Positions 27,421-35,900 of a DNA stretch of 64,000 nt are shown piece by piece. Source of the stretch: JBFJKD01 sp041601945. Lineage in GTDB: Bacteria > Pseudomonadota > Gammaproteobacteria > Pseudomonadales > Porticoccaceae. The position numbers and the translations under genes were made by a program. The DNA lies in assembly GCA_041601945.1 (NCBI GenBank), contig JBFIHG010000002.1, positions 1 through 64,000 of the forward strand, written 5' to 3'. Numbering within the stretch: the first letter of the stretch is position 1; the number at the start of each line of letters is the position of its first letter. The notes under the pieces are model-generated. The model had not been told where the DNA came from. It was given only the letters and a program-made list of their open reading frames with translations, and did not search any database.

Positions 27421-28542
27421 CTACAGTAATACCAGATTGTCCCGGTGAATTAATTCATCATCATCTTTGTAGCCCAGAATATCTGCAATGCGCGCGCTAC
27501 CCTGACCCATGATTCTGCGCGCATCGGCCGCACTATAGTTGACCAGTCCGCGCGCCACTTCGTTGCCATTTTCATCGACACAACGCACCATTTCACCCCG
27601 TGGGAAATTGCCTTCCACGGCGCGCACTCCAACCGGCAGCAAACTCTTGCCCTGATCTCGCAACACGTTAACAGCACCGTTATCCAGCACCAGCGTACCG
27701 CGCACCTGCAGGTGTCCGGCTAACCATTGTTTGCGCGCCGCGATCGGTTCCTGCCCGGATATCAACAGAGTTCCCAGCTGCTCGCCGGCCGCCACACGGG
27801 TCAGCACGTCGGGTTCGCGCCCGCCGACCACAACGGTATTGGCCCCAGAGCGAGCGGCCAGCCGCGCCGCGCGCAGCTTGGTGATCATTCCGCCGCGGCC
27901 CAGGCCACTACTGCTGCCACCCGCCACCTGATCCAGTGTCACATCGGCAGCACTGGCTTCGCCAATCAGTTCGGCCTGTGGATTAACACTCGGATTTTCG
28001 CGGAAAATCCCTTTTTGATCGGTCAAAATAACCAGTAGATCCGCTTCAATTAAATTCGCCACCAGGGCGGCCAGAGTGTCGTTGTCACCAAAACGGATTT
28101 CATCGGTCACCACCGTGTCGTTTTCGTTAACCACGGGTACGACATTGAGACCAACTAATGTCTTTAACGTGCTGCGCGCATTCAGATAGCGCTCGCGGCT
28201 GGACAAATCGTCGTGATCCACCAGCACCTGTGCGGTGTGTAACCCAAATTTCTGAAACTGCGACTCGTAGGCCTGCACCAATCCCATCTGGCCAACCGCC
28301 GCCGCGGCCTGCAATTTGTGAATCAGCGTGGGACGTGAAGTCCAACCCAGCCGGGTCATACCCTCCGCCACCGCGCCGGACGACACCAGTACCAGCTCGA
28401 TACCGGCATCGCGCAGGGCCACCATCTGCCGCACCCATTCCCCAATCGCCTCGCGGTCGAGACCGCGACCATTATTGGTCAACAGCGCGCTACCGATTTT
28501 AATAACCCAGCGCCGGGATGTCGTGACGCATTCTCTGCTCAT
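27421..28542 (-). CDS. proB: Glutamate 5-kinase
   Basis: First enzyme of proline synthesis; 373 residues with the amino-acid-kinase domain (WVIKIGSALLTN, LVSSGAVAEGM, VVNENDTV, FGDNDTLAALVA, GRGGMITKLRAA) and a C-terminal PUA domain (GTLVLDNGAVNVLRDQGKSL). The next gene upstream on the same strand is obgE, with about 100 bp between. proA is not in the window. Confidence 0.96.
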   Translation of the reverse strand: MSRECVTTSRRWVIKIGSALLTNNGRGLDREAIGEWVRQMVALRDAGIELVLVSSGAVAEGMTRLGWTSRPTLIHKLQAAAAVGQMGLVQAYESQFQKFGLHTAQVLVDHDDLSSRERYLNARSTLKTLVGLNVVPVVNENDTVVTDEIRFGDNDTLAALVANLIEADLLVILTDQKGIFRENPSVNPQAELIGEASAADVTLDQVAGGSSSGLGRGGMITKLRAARLAARSGANTVVVGGREPDVLTRVAAGEQLGTLLISGQEPIAARKQWLAGHLQVRGTLVLDNGAVNVLRDQGKSLLPVGVRAVEGNFPRGEMVRCVDENGNEVARGLVNYSAADARRIMGQGSARIADILGYKDDDELIHRDNLVLL

Positions 28543-28642
28543 ATCAATTATCGAATAATGGTGGAATAGTCATGAGGTTATTGTATTGTTAGCGAGCCGT
28601 TACCGTATAACGCCACAATGATGTTCCCATCGAACGTGACGG

Positions 28643-29833
28643 TCACCGGGTGTATATAACTTCCGCCCCACCGTCATCGCCCGTGTCATCGTCGTCCTCG
28701 CCGGGGACCAAATCGTCGCCGCGCGGTGGGCGCAACATTTCAATGCGCTCCCGGGCCTCAGCCTGCATGCGCAACTGCAGCTCCTGCTCGGCGCGCGCGC
28801 TATCCGGGTCCTCCTGCTCCCGCACACGTCGCTCCTCCAGATAGTTCTGAATGGCGGCGCATAGCGCCTGGGTGCCAGAACCCGCCAATCCAGACATTTG
28901 ATACACCGGGCCACTCCAGCCAAGTTTGGATACCACGTCGGCGCAACGCTGTGCCGCTTCCTCGGGGGGCAGTAAATCTATTTTATTGAGCACCAGCCAG
29001 CGATCGCGAGCCGCCAGCGTTGGACTGAAATTCGCCAGCTCTTCCTCAATTACCCGCGCATTATCGGCCGGGTCCGAACCGTCCAACCCAGCCATATCCA
29101 CCAGATGCAACAACAACCGCGTGCGCGTTAGATGACGTAAAAAACGCACACCCAACCCCGCACCACTGGAAGCCCCTGCAATCAAGCCTGGCACGTCGGC
29201 AACCACAAAGCTCTGATAGCGCTGCATTTTGACGACACCGAGATTGGGTACCAGGGTGGTAAACGGATAATCCGCCACTTTGGGCCGGGCTGCGGATACC
29301 GCGCGAATAAATGTAGATTTACCGGCGTTGGGCAGACCGACCAGACCCACGTCGGCAAGCACTTTCAATTCAAGACGTAAATTGCGAGCTTCTCCGGCCT
29401 GCCCTGGGGTGGTCTGTCGCGGCGCGCGATTGGTGCTGGATTTGTATCGCGCATTGCCAAGCCCGTGAAAGCCCCCGCGCGCCACCACCATTTGCTGCCC
29501 GATCGTAGTCAGATCGCCGAGAATTTCCTGCGTGTCCTCATCAATAACGGTGGTGCCCACAGGTACCGGTAAAATCAGATCATCACCGCTCTTGCCGCGA
29601 CAGTGCGCGCCACCACCAGGTTCGCCATGCTGGGCGCGAAATACTCGCTGGTAGCGATAATCCACCAGGGTATTAAAATTGTCATCCGCCACCAGCAACA
29701 CATCGCCGCCATCGCCGCCGTCACCGCCGTCGGGCCCACCTTTGGGTATATATTTTTCCCGGCGAAAACCCAGCCGTCCGCCCCCACCGTTTCCGGCTTC
29801 GACCCTGATTGGTGCTTCATCAACAAATTTCAC
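28643..29833 (-). CDS. obgE: Ribosome-assembly GTPase Obg/CgtA
   Basis: Essential GTPase for large-subunit assembly and stringent control; about 396 residues. The start is GTG giving (V/M)KFVDEAPIRVEAGNGG, the family N-terminus; 21 further open codons upstream run into the rpmA terminator and were dropped. The Gly-rich Obg fold (PKGGPDGGDGGDGGDV), the G domain (GLPNAGKSTF, DVPGLI, NKID) and an acidic C-terminus (GEDDDDTGDDGG) are all present. Conserved rplU-rpmA-obgE context. Confidence 0.96.
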   Translation of the reverse strand: MKFVDEAPIRVEAGNGGGGRLGFRREKYIPKGGPDGGDGGDGGDVLLVADDNFNTLVDYRYQRVFRAQHGEPGGGAHCRGKSGDDLILPVPVGTTVIDEDTQEILGDLTTIGQQMVVARGGFHGLGNARYKSSTNRAPRQTTPGQAGEARNLRLELKVLADVGLVGLPNAGKSTFIRAVSAARPKVADYPFTTLVPNLGVVKMQRYQSFVVADVPGLIAGASSGAGLGVRFLRHLTRTRLLLHLVDMAGLDGSDPADNARVIEEELANFSPTLAARDRWLVLNKIDLLPPEEAAQRCADVVSKLGWSGPVYQMSGLAGSGTQALCAAIQNYLEERRVREQEDPDSARAEQELQLRMQAEARERIEMLRPPRGDDLVPGEDDDDTGDDGGAEVIYTR

Positions 29834-29880
29834 AGTGGCATCCCGCGCCGCATAGCGCTTGAATAATAACCCAAGACCAT

Positions 29881-29904
29881 AAAAAAAGCCCCGCACGCGG
29901 GGCC
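29881..29904 (-). terminator. Rho-independent terminator after rpmA
   Basis: On the minus strand GCCCCGC, two-base loop, GCGGGGC, then seven T. It lies between rpmA and obgE, 47 bp before the obgE GTG, so obgE depends on read-through or on a promoter in that short gap. Confidence 0.88.
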
Positions 29905-29926
29905 TTGTTCACGCTACCGCACGCAA

Positions 29927-30184
29927 TCAGGCGGTAACAATATTCACATATTTGCGATTGTTAGGCCCTTTCACCACAAATTTGACCGCGCCATCGACCG
30001 TGGCAAACAGCGTGTGATCGCGACCGATACCCACGTTCACGCCAGGGTGGAAACGGGTGCCACGCTGCCGAACAATAATACTGCCGGCATTAACCTGTTC
30101 GCCGCCGAAACGTTTCACGCCGAGACGTTTACTTTCTGAATCGCGCCCGTTACGGGTACTACCACCGGCTTTTTTGTGCGCCAT
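29927..30184 (-). CDS. rpmA: 50S ribosomal protein L27
   Basis: 85 residues, starting AHKKAGGSTRNGRDSESKRLG, the N-terminal tail that reaches the peptidyl-transferase centre, followed by GSIIVRQRGT and the conserved GVNVGIGRDHTLFA. It follows rplU on the same strand with about 75 bp between, and is followed by a strong terminator. Confidence 0.98.
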   Translation of the reverse strand: MAHKKAGGSTRNGRDSESKRLGVKRFGGEQVNAGSIIVRQRGTRFHPGVNVGIGRDHTLFATVDGAVKFVVKGPNNRKYVNIVTA

Positions 30185-30259
30185 AACCTGTCTCTCCTGT
30201 GTTCGTGTACTTCACTTAACTGTACGTGCTCTTTGCGTTCTTAGGGCAAAGAGGCGCTA

Positions 30260-30574
30260 TCAACTCGCCTGAATATCAGTAATTCTGACTTCGGTATACC
30301 ACTGGCGATGTCCCATTTGCTTGCGGTGATGCTTGCGCCGCCGGAACTTGATAATACTGATTTTTTTGTCGCGACCGTGACTAACCACTTCAGCAGTCAC
30401 CTTGCCGCCAATCACATACGGAGCACCCAGAGTGATATTGTCGCCGTCACCAACCATCAGCACTTTGTCGAAAGCGATAGATTCGCCGGTAGCTATCTCA
30501 AGCTTTTCCAGATTAAGGGTTTCCCCCGGCACCACTCGATGTTGCTTACCGCCACTCTCAATAACCGCGTACAT
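30260..30574 (-). CDS. rplU: 50S ribosomal protein L21
   Basis: 104 residues starting MYAVIESGGKQHRV. GGAG stands seven bases before this ATG; the frame extends four codons further to a TTG that is itself part of the ribosome site. The KISIIKFRRRKHHRKQMGHRQ stretch near the C-terminus is diagnostic. First gene of the rplU-rpmA unit, divergent from ispB as in many gammaproteobacteria. Confidence 0.98.
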   Translation of the reverse strand: MYAVIESGGKQHRVVPGETLNLEKLEIATGESIAFDKVLMVGDGDNITLGAPYVIGGKVTAEVVSHGRDKKISIIKFRRRKHHRKQMGHRQWYTEVRITDIQAS

Positions 30575-30645
30575 GTTGTGCTCCAATTACTCGCGCTGCT
30601 GCCAGTACCTCGCCTAACGCGAAGACCGGTTTCGGAAGGGCGGCA

Positions 30646-30674
30646 ATTCTAAGGCAAAGCAGCCCGCGCCGCAA
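30646..30674 (-). promoter_or_regulatory. Predicted sigma70 promoter of rplU-rpmA
   Basis: On the minus strand TTGCGG, 17 bp, TAGAAT, then a GC-rich discriminator (TGCCGCCC). Expected start near 30639, giving a leader of about 65 nt before rplU. Confidence 0.45.
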
Positions 30675-30733
30675 GCGTCTGCCGGCGGTAACGCAACCGT
30701 ATATCGCTGGCTACAAAAACGCCCGTCACTGCC

Positions 30734-30762
30734 TTGACACCCCCTCCCCGCCCGCCTAGGAT
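30734..30762 (+). promoter_or_regulatory. Predicted sigma70 promoter of ispB
   Basis: TTGACA, 17 bp of C-rich spacer, TAGGAT. Expected start near 30769, about 26 nt before the ispB ATG. Confidence 0.5.
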
Positions 30763-30794
30763 GCCAGCGCTATTCCACCCGGGGCCCCGCTGCA

Positions 30795-31757
30795 ATGTTC
30801 ACGTTTCACCAGGTCGTCAAAGAGGATTTTGACGCCGTCAACCAGCTTATTCTCAAGGAACTGCATTCCAATGTTCCGCTTATTGAGGATATTGGCCACC
30901 ATATCGTGAACGCGGGGGGCAAACGTTTGCGCCCCGTGGTCGCGCTGCTCGCGGCGCGCAGCTGCGGCTATTCCGGCACCAAACACATTAATCTTGCCGC
31001 TGTTATCGAATTTATCCACACCGCAACCCTGCTGCACGACGATGTGGTGGATACCTCAGATTTACGCCGCGGGCTGCACACGGCTAACGCCAAGTGGGGC
31101 AACCCGCCCAGTGTGCTGGTGGGGGACTTTCTCTACTCGCGGGCCTTTCAAATGATGGTGGCAATGGGGGAGGTGCGGATCATGGACATCCTGGCCGACA
31201 CCACCAACACCATTTCCGAAGGTGAAGTACAGCAGTTAATCAATATTCGCGACGCGACGATCTCAGAAGCGGATTATATGGACGTGATCCATAAGAAAAC
31301 TGCCTGTCTATTTGCCGGAGCGGCCCTTGCAGGCGCGTCCCTGGCGGCGGCAGCACCGGCCACCTGTGACGCGATGCGTCGCTATGGCCACCATCTGGGG
31401 ATGGCATTTCAGTTGGTCGACGATGCGCTGGACTATCGGGGCAATAGCGCGCAGATGGGTAAGAATATTGGCGATGACCTGGCCGAAGGGAAAGTCACTT
31501 TACCGCTAATCTACGCCATGCGCACCGGTTCCGACGCGCAACGTAAAATCATTCGCGCTGCGATTCAGGAAAGTCAGGACGCTTCTCTCGACGCCGTTAT
31601 CGAAATCCTTCGCGCCACTCGCGCCGACGACTACACCATGGACCAGGCTCGCACCCACAGTAATCTGGCCAGACAAAGTATCGCTGATCTTGCATCGTCC
31701 GAGCAGCAACGAGCACTACTGGAGCTCGCCAGTTTCGCAATTGACCGCGATTTTTAA
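30795..31757 (+). CDS. ispB: All-trans polyprenyl (octaprenyl) diphosphate synthase
   Basis: Makes the isoprenoid tail of ubiquinone; 320 residues. The first Asp-rich motif is DDVVD at 82-86 (in LLHDDVVDTSDLRRG) and the second is in FQLVDDALDY. GGKRLRP near residue 41 binds the diphosphate. Product chain length cannot be read reliably. Divergent from rplU. A possible stem (TGGCCCAA/TTGGGCCA) lies about 160 bp downstream. Confidence 0.94.
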   Translation: MFTFHQVVKEDFDAVNQLILKELHSNVPLIEDIGHHIVNAGGKRLRPVVALLAARSCGYSGTKHINLAAVIEFIHTATLLHDDVVDTSDLRRGLHTANAKWGNPPSVLVGDFLYSRAFQMMVAMGEVRIMDILADTTNTISEGEVQQLINIRDATISEADYMDVIHKKTACLFAGAALAGASLAAAAPATCDAMRRYGHHLGMAFQLVDDALDYRGNSAQMGKNIGDDLAEGKVTLPLIYAMRTGSDAQRKIIRAAIQESQDASLDAVIEILRATRADDYTMDQARTHSNLARQSIADLASSEQQRALLELASFAIDRDF

Positions 31758-32041
31758 AGACTCAAAATCAGCCCATGGCAATCCGTTATTGGCAGCGCTA
31801 TTGCGGCGGCACTCGCACCTGCGTAGCATTACTCCGACGCGACCAACAATCGCTCGGTAGTAGTGCGCACGTCAGATTGGCATCTGTGGAAATGTAAAAA
31901 TTCTACAAAAAATTAATGGCCCAAGCTGGCGAACCAAGCCTTGTTTTTGGGCCAAAGGTTCAGGTAGAGTTGCCGCCCCTGCGGTAGAATTGCCCGCCAG
32001 GACCCACCCCAAAACATCTTTTTCAACACGGGAGACTATCT

Positions 32042-33244
32042 GTGATAGTAGGCATACCACGGGAAACCAAGCCCGGCGAGATGCGGGTTGCCATGTCCCC
32101 CGCCAACGTGAAGTTTTGGTGCGACAAAGGCACGCAGATTCTGCTACAAGACGGCGCTGGTTCTGGCGCAGGTTACCCGGATGCGGACTATGTTGCGGCC
32201 GGCGCGAAAATCTGTCCCAGTCGCGCCGAAATTTTTGCCACGGCTGACATTATCCTGCAGGTACAGTCCTTTGGCGCCAATAATGTCAACGGCGACGACG
32301 ATCTCGTCCTGTTGCGCAAAGGTCAGGTGGTGGCCGGCATGATGGATCCTCTGGGCTCTCCACAGGCCGCAGAAAAAATTGCGCCCACTGGGGCGACCGC
32401 CATCGCCATGGAACTGGTACCACGCATCAGCCGCGCACAGAGCATGGATGTACTGTCGTCCATGGCCACTTTGGCGGGTTACAAAGCGGTCCTAATGGGC
32501 GCCGCGCTGTCACCGCGCATTATGCCCATGCTGATGACTGCCGCGGGCACACTCAGCCCGATGCGTGTGTTTATCATGGGTGTCGGCGTGGCCGGACTGC
32601 AGGCCTGTGCGACCGCAAAACGGCTCGGTGGTGTGGTGGAAGCCTACGATGTGCGGCCCGCCGCCCGCGAACAAATTCTATCCGTAGGCGCCAAACCGGT
32701 GGAGCTGGATCTAGAAACCGAAGCGTCCGAGGACAAGGGCGGTTACGCCAAGGAACAGGGCGAAGATTTTTTGCGTCGCCAGCGGGAACAAATGACCGCC
32801 ATCCTCGCCCGCCAGGACCTGGTAATTACTACGGCTGCAATCCCCGGCGCAAAATCCCCCATTCTGGTGACCGCGGAAATGGTCGCTAATATGAAACCCG
32901 GGGCGGTCATTGTGGACCTCGCCGCCGAACGGGGTGGCAACTGCGAGCTGACCAAACTGGATGAAACCGTGGTGGTCAACGGCGTGACCATTATCGGCCC
33001 GGACAACATCGCCAGCAGTGTCCCGCAGCACGCCAGCCAGATGTACGGTAAAAATATGGAAGTACTGTTGGGCCAACTCCTCGACCAGGAAGGCAACCTG
33101 CAGCTCGATTTCAGTGATGAAATTATTATCGAAACTGTCACGGCCTACGGCGGTGACGTCCGCCACAAGCGCCTGCGCGAACTGCTCGGCCTGTCGCCAC
33201 TGGTGACGGAGCCGAGCGCCGCACAACAAGAGAGGGCTTCCTGA
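32042..33244 (+). CDS. pntAA: NAD(P) transhydrogenase subunit alpha, part 1 (domain I)
   Basis: NAD(H)-binding extramembrane subunit of the proton-pumping transhydrogenase; 400 residues, GTG start. It opens IVGIPRETKPGEMRVA and contains the Rossmann region RVFIMGVGVAGLQACATAKRLG, the mobile-loop area and GAKSPILVT. The gene lacks the membrane domain, which is separately encoded next door, so the organism has the three-gene (alpha-1, alpha-2, beta) form. The last codon overlaps the start of the next gene. Confidence 0.95.
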   Translation: MIVGIPRETKPGEMRVAMSPANVKFWCDKGTQILLQDGAGSGAGYPDADYVAAGAKICPSRAEIFATADIILQVQSFGANNVNGDDDLVLLRKGQVVAGMMDPLGSPQAAEKIAPTGATAIAMELVPRISRAQSMDVLSSMATLAGYKAVLMGAALSPRIMPMLMTAAGTLSPMRVFIMGVGVAGLQACATAKRLGGVVEAYDVRPAAREQILSVGAKPVELDLETEASEDKGGYAKEQGEDFLRRQREQMTAILARQDLVITTAAIPGAKSPILVTAEMVANMKPGAVIVDLAAERGGNCELTKLDETVVVNGVTIIGPDNIASSVPQHASQMYGKNMEVLLGQLLDQEGNLQLDFSDEIIIETVTAYGGDVRHKRLRELLGLSPLVTEPSAAQQERAS

Positions 33245-33528
33245 TGGAATTACTGGTTATGCAACTGGCGCTGTTCATTCTCGCGCTGTTTCTCGGCGTG
33301 GAACTGATCAACAAGGTTCCGCCGACATTGCACACACCGCTTATGTCCGGCACCAATGCTATTTCCGGTATCACCCTGGTCGGCGCTTTACTGGCCGCTG
33401 GCGCCGAAACCGACTCGCTGCTGGTGTCCTGGCTCGGCTTTGCTGCAGTAGTAATGGCCACGCTGAATGTGATTGGCGGATATTTGGTCACCAATCGTAT
33501 GTTGGCCATGTTCAAACGCAAGGATTAA
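33244..33528 (+). CDS. pntAB: NAD(P) transhydrogenase subunit alpha, part 2
   Basis: A 94-residue membrane subunit with three to four hydrophobic segments and the conserved KVPPTLHTPLMSGTNAISGI. It overlaps pntAA by one base and precedes pntB by three, so the three genes are tightly coupled. Corresponds to the N-terminal membrane helices fused to the alpha chain in E. coli. Confidence 0.94.
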   Translation: MELLVMQLALFILALFLGVELINKVPPTLHTPLMSGTNAISGITLVGALLAAGAETDSLLVSWLGFAAVVMATLNVIGGYLVTNRMLAMFKRKD

Positions 33529-33531
33529 CCG

Positions 33532-34932
33532 ATGAATGCTTCTTTTGAGCACCTGGCCTATCTGGTAGCCGCGATACTTTTTATCCTCGGCATCAAGGGT
33601 CTGACCCGTCCCAAAACTGCCGTGCGTGGCAATACGCTGTCTGCTCTGGGTATGCTAATCGCGATCGTTATCACCCTGTTTGATCGCCATATCCTTAGCT
33701 TTGAATTCATTGCCGCTGGCATGGCCGTGGGCACTGTAATCGGCGCCATCATGGCGCTTAAAGTCAGCATGACCGCCATGCCGCAGATGGTTGCCCTGCT
33801 GAACGGTTTTGGGGGTGGCGCATCCCTCACACTGGCCGCGGCCAGCCATTTGTTAACCGCGCAGAGCACCGGTTACGAAGCCGGGCCCATGGGCACCATC
33901 GCCGTGCTGTTTGTAATGTTAACCGTACTGATCGGTGCCGTAACCATGACCGGCAGCTTGGTAGCATTTGCCAAATTACAGGAACTGATTTCCGGCAAGC
34001 CGATCGGATTCGCAGGCATGAAGTACCTTAACGGCGCTATTTTTATCGCCGCAACAGGCCTGCTCGGCGCGTTTTGTCTGGACCCCACCAATCTCAATAT
34101 CTTCTGGCTGGTGCTGGGGCTGTCATTGCTGCTCGGTATATCGCTGGTGTTGCCCATTGGTGGTGCCGATATGCCAGTGGTCATCGCATTATTGAATTCC
34201 TATTCTGGTATTGCCGCCGCCGCCGCGGGATTTATTCTAGGCAACACAGTACTGATCGTGGCCGGGTCACTGGTGGGTGCATCGGGATTGATTTTGACCA
34301 AAATCATGTGTGTCGCCATGAACCGCTCCCTCACCAACGTGTTGTTTGGCGTGATGGCTGAGGGCAGCGAGGCCATTGACGCAGATGAAATTTATGCGGG
34401 CAAAATCAAGAGTGCCGAGGCGGAAGAAATCGCCATGATTCTGGAAACGGCGCGGCGCGTGGTGATCGTCCCGGGCTTTGGCATGGCTATGTCTCAGGCC
34501 CAGCACGCCGTGCGCGAGTTGGCCGACGTCCTTGCCGAGAGAGGCATCGAAGTCGAATACGCCATTCACCCCGTGGCGGGCAGAATGCCAGGGCATATGA
34601 ATGTGCTTCTCGCCGAGGCCGAGGTTCCCTACGACCAGTTGGTGGAGATGGAGCGCATTAACCCGACCTTCGAACAAACCGATGTAGCCATCGTCATTGG
34701 CGCTAACGATGTCACCAACCCAATGGCGCGGGAAGACAAAGGTAGCCCCATCTACGGCATGCCGATTCTCAATGTCGACAAGGCCAGAACCGTGGTAGTG
34801 ATTAAACGTTCGCTAAGCCCGGGCTTCGCCGGTCTACCCAATCCCCTGTTCGCCAAGGACAATTGTCTGATGGTGTTCGGCGACGGTAAGAAGGCCGTGC
34901 TGGACATTACCAGCGCGCTGAAGGAGGGCTGA
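33532..34932 (+). CDS. pntB: NAD(P) transhydrogenase subunit beta
   Basis: A 466-residue membrane protein with about nine spans and a C-terminal NADP(H)-binding domain. VIVPGFGMAMSQAQHAVREL, YAIHPVAGRMPGHMNVLLAEA, VIGANDVTNPMA and KRSLSPGFAGLPNPLF are diagnostic. Couples hydride transfer from NADH to NADP with proton entry, supplying NADPH. A 12-bp hairpin lies 30 bp after the stop. Confidence 0.96.
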   Translation: MNASFEHLAYLVAAILFILGIKGLTRPKTAVRGNTLSALGMLIAIVITLFDRHILSFEFIAAGMAVGTVIGAIMALKVSMTAMPQMVALLNGFGGGASLTLAAASHLLTAQSTGYEAGPMGTIAVLFVMLTVLIGAVTMTGSLVAFAKLQELISGKPIGFAGMKYLNGAIFIAATGLLGAFCLDPTNLNIFWLVLGLSLLLGISLVLPIGGADMPVVIALLNSYSGIAAAAAGFILGNTVLIVAGSLVGASGLILTKIMCVAMNRSLTNVLFGVMAEGSEAIDADEIYAGKIKSAEAEEIAMILETARRVVIVPGFGMAMSQAQHAVRELADVLAERGIEVEYAIHPVAGRMPGHMNVLLAEAEVPYDQLVEMERINPTFEQTDVAIVIGANDVTNPMAREDKGSPIYGMPILNVDKARTVVVIKRSLSPGFAGLPNPLFAKDNCLMVFGDGKKAVLDITSALKEG

Positions 34933-35283
34933 CAAAAAGCCGTAACCATGCAAATTACCTGGTAACCGGTGCCTGAAAAGGGCGCCGGTTACACTCGCCA
35001 TTTGGGTGCACACGTAATCTGGTTGCAGGCGGCTACGCAACGCAGCGTAAAAATCGGGAACTATGACGGCGTTCCAGGTTAGTTTCGCTTGTGTCACCTG
35101 CCCAGACACGGACTAAACCCGAGTGGCTATCGGCGACACGAGTACCGAGCCGACCTGACGACTGGGCCGCAGCAAAAGCCCTTCCCAAGCTGGACTTCCC
35201 TTCACAATTCGCTAAAATGGCGCGTCTTTCCTAAAACAACCCACCACCATTCTCCTTTAATTCCCGTCCGTACGAGGCCGCAA
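34933..35283. other. Intergenic region pntB-fabA
   Basis: 351 bp without a supported gene. It holds the pntB hairpin at its start; one frame stays open through its second half in line with fabA, but that translation shows no family similarity. A possible -10 (TAAAAT within GCTAAAATGG, about 35214-35219) precedes fabA by about 65 bp, without a good -35. A ribosome site GAGG lies six bases before the fabA TTG. I see no clear operator. Confidence 0.5.
34962..34992 (+). terminator. Hairpin after pntB, probable terminator without T tract
   Basis: GTAACCGGTGCC, loop TGAAAAG, GGCGCCGGTTAC: a 12-bp stem with one G-U pair. No T run follows, so it could also be an RNA-stabilising stem. Confidence 0.5.
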
Positions 35284-35814
35284 TTGACAAAACCTGATGC
35301 CAGGCAACAGAACGCATTCGATTACGATGAACTACTAGCCTGTAGCCAGGGTACGCTGTTTGGCCCCGATAGCGCACGCCTGCCAACGCCCAACATGCTG
35401 ATGATAGATCGTATCACCCACATTAGCGGCAGCGGTGGCAATTATGGCAAGGGCGAAATTATTGCGGAACTGGATATTAAGCCCGACCTGTGGTTTTTCG
35501 GTTGCCATTTCGTCGGCGACCCAGTGATGCCCGGATGCCTGGGCCTCGATGCTATGTGGCAACTGATTGGTTTTTTCCTGACCTGGCGGGGTAACGACGG
35601 TCGCGGCCGCGCACTGGGCTCCGGAGAAGTAAAGTTTTTTGGCCAGGTACTACCCAGCGCCAGCAAAGTCACCTACAAGTTGGACGTGTCGCGCATTATC
35701 GAGCGCAAGCTGGTGATGGCCATCGCCGATGCTTCAATGAGCGTCGATGGCAGAGAAATATACACCGCCAAGAACTTGCGGGTCGGCCTGTTTACTTCCA
35801 CTGACAACTTCTAG
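35284..35814 (+). CDS. fabA: 3-hydroxydecanoyl-ACP dehydratase/isomerase
   Basis: Introduces the cis double bond in unsaturated fatty acid synthesis; 176 residues, typical size. The catalytic His is in FFGCHFVGDPVMPG and the Asp in CLGLDAMWQL; GEVKFFGQVLP follows. A TTG start (LTKPDARQQNAF) is chosen because GAGG stands six bases before it and it gives the usual length; the frame is open 65 codons upstream, with no similarity there. fabB follows on the same strand 86 bp later. Confidence 0.95.
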   Translation: MTKPDARQQNAFDYDELLACSQGTLFGPDSARLPTPNMLMIDRITHISGSGGNYGKGEIIAELDIKPDLWFFGCHFVGDPVMPGCLGLDAMWQLIGFFLTWRGNDGRGRALGSGEVKFFGQVLPSASKVTYKLDVSRIIERKLVMAIADASMSVDGREIYTAKNLRVGLFTSTDNF

Positions 35815-35900
35815 ATAAATTCGTACAATGGGCGACCCTGGACAGTGCGCCTGTGCAGTTCCGGGCGTAATTTGCATATACATATGATTCGAGGTCATTG

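Noticed and set aside
31917..31954. TGGCCCAA/TTGGGCCA stem between ispB and pntAA as a terminator
   Set aside because: Stem of only eight pairs with a 22-nt loop and no T tract after it; too weak to list as a terminator.
35089..35283. N-terminal extension of FabA by 65 residues
   Set aside because: No similarity to FabA or a signal sequence; a TTG with a well-placed GAGG gives the standard length.
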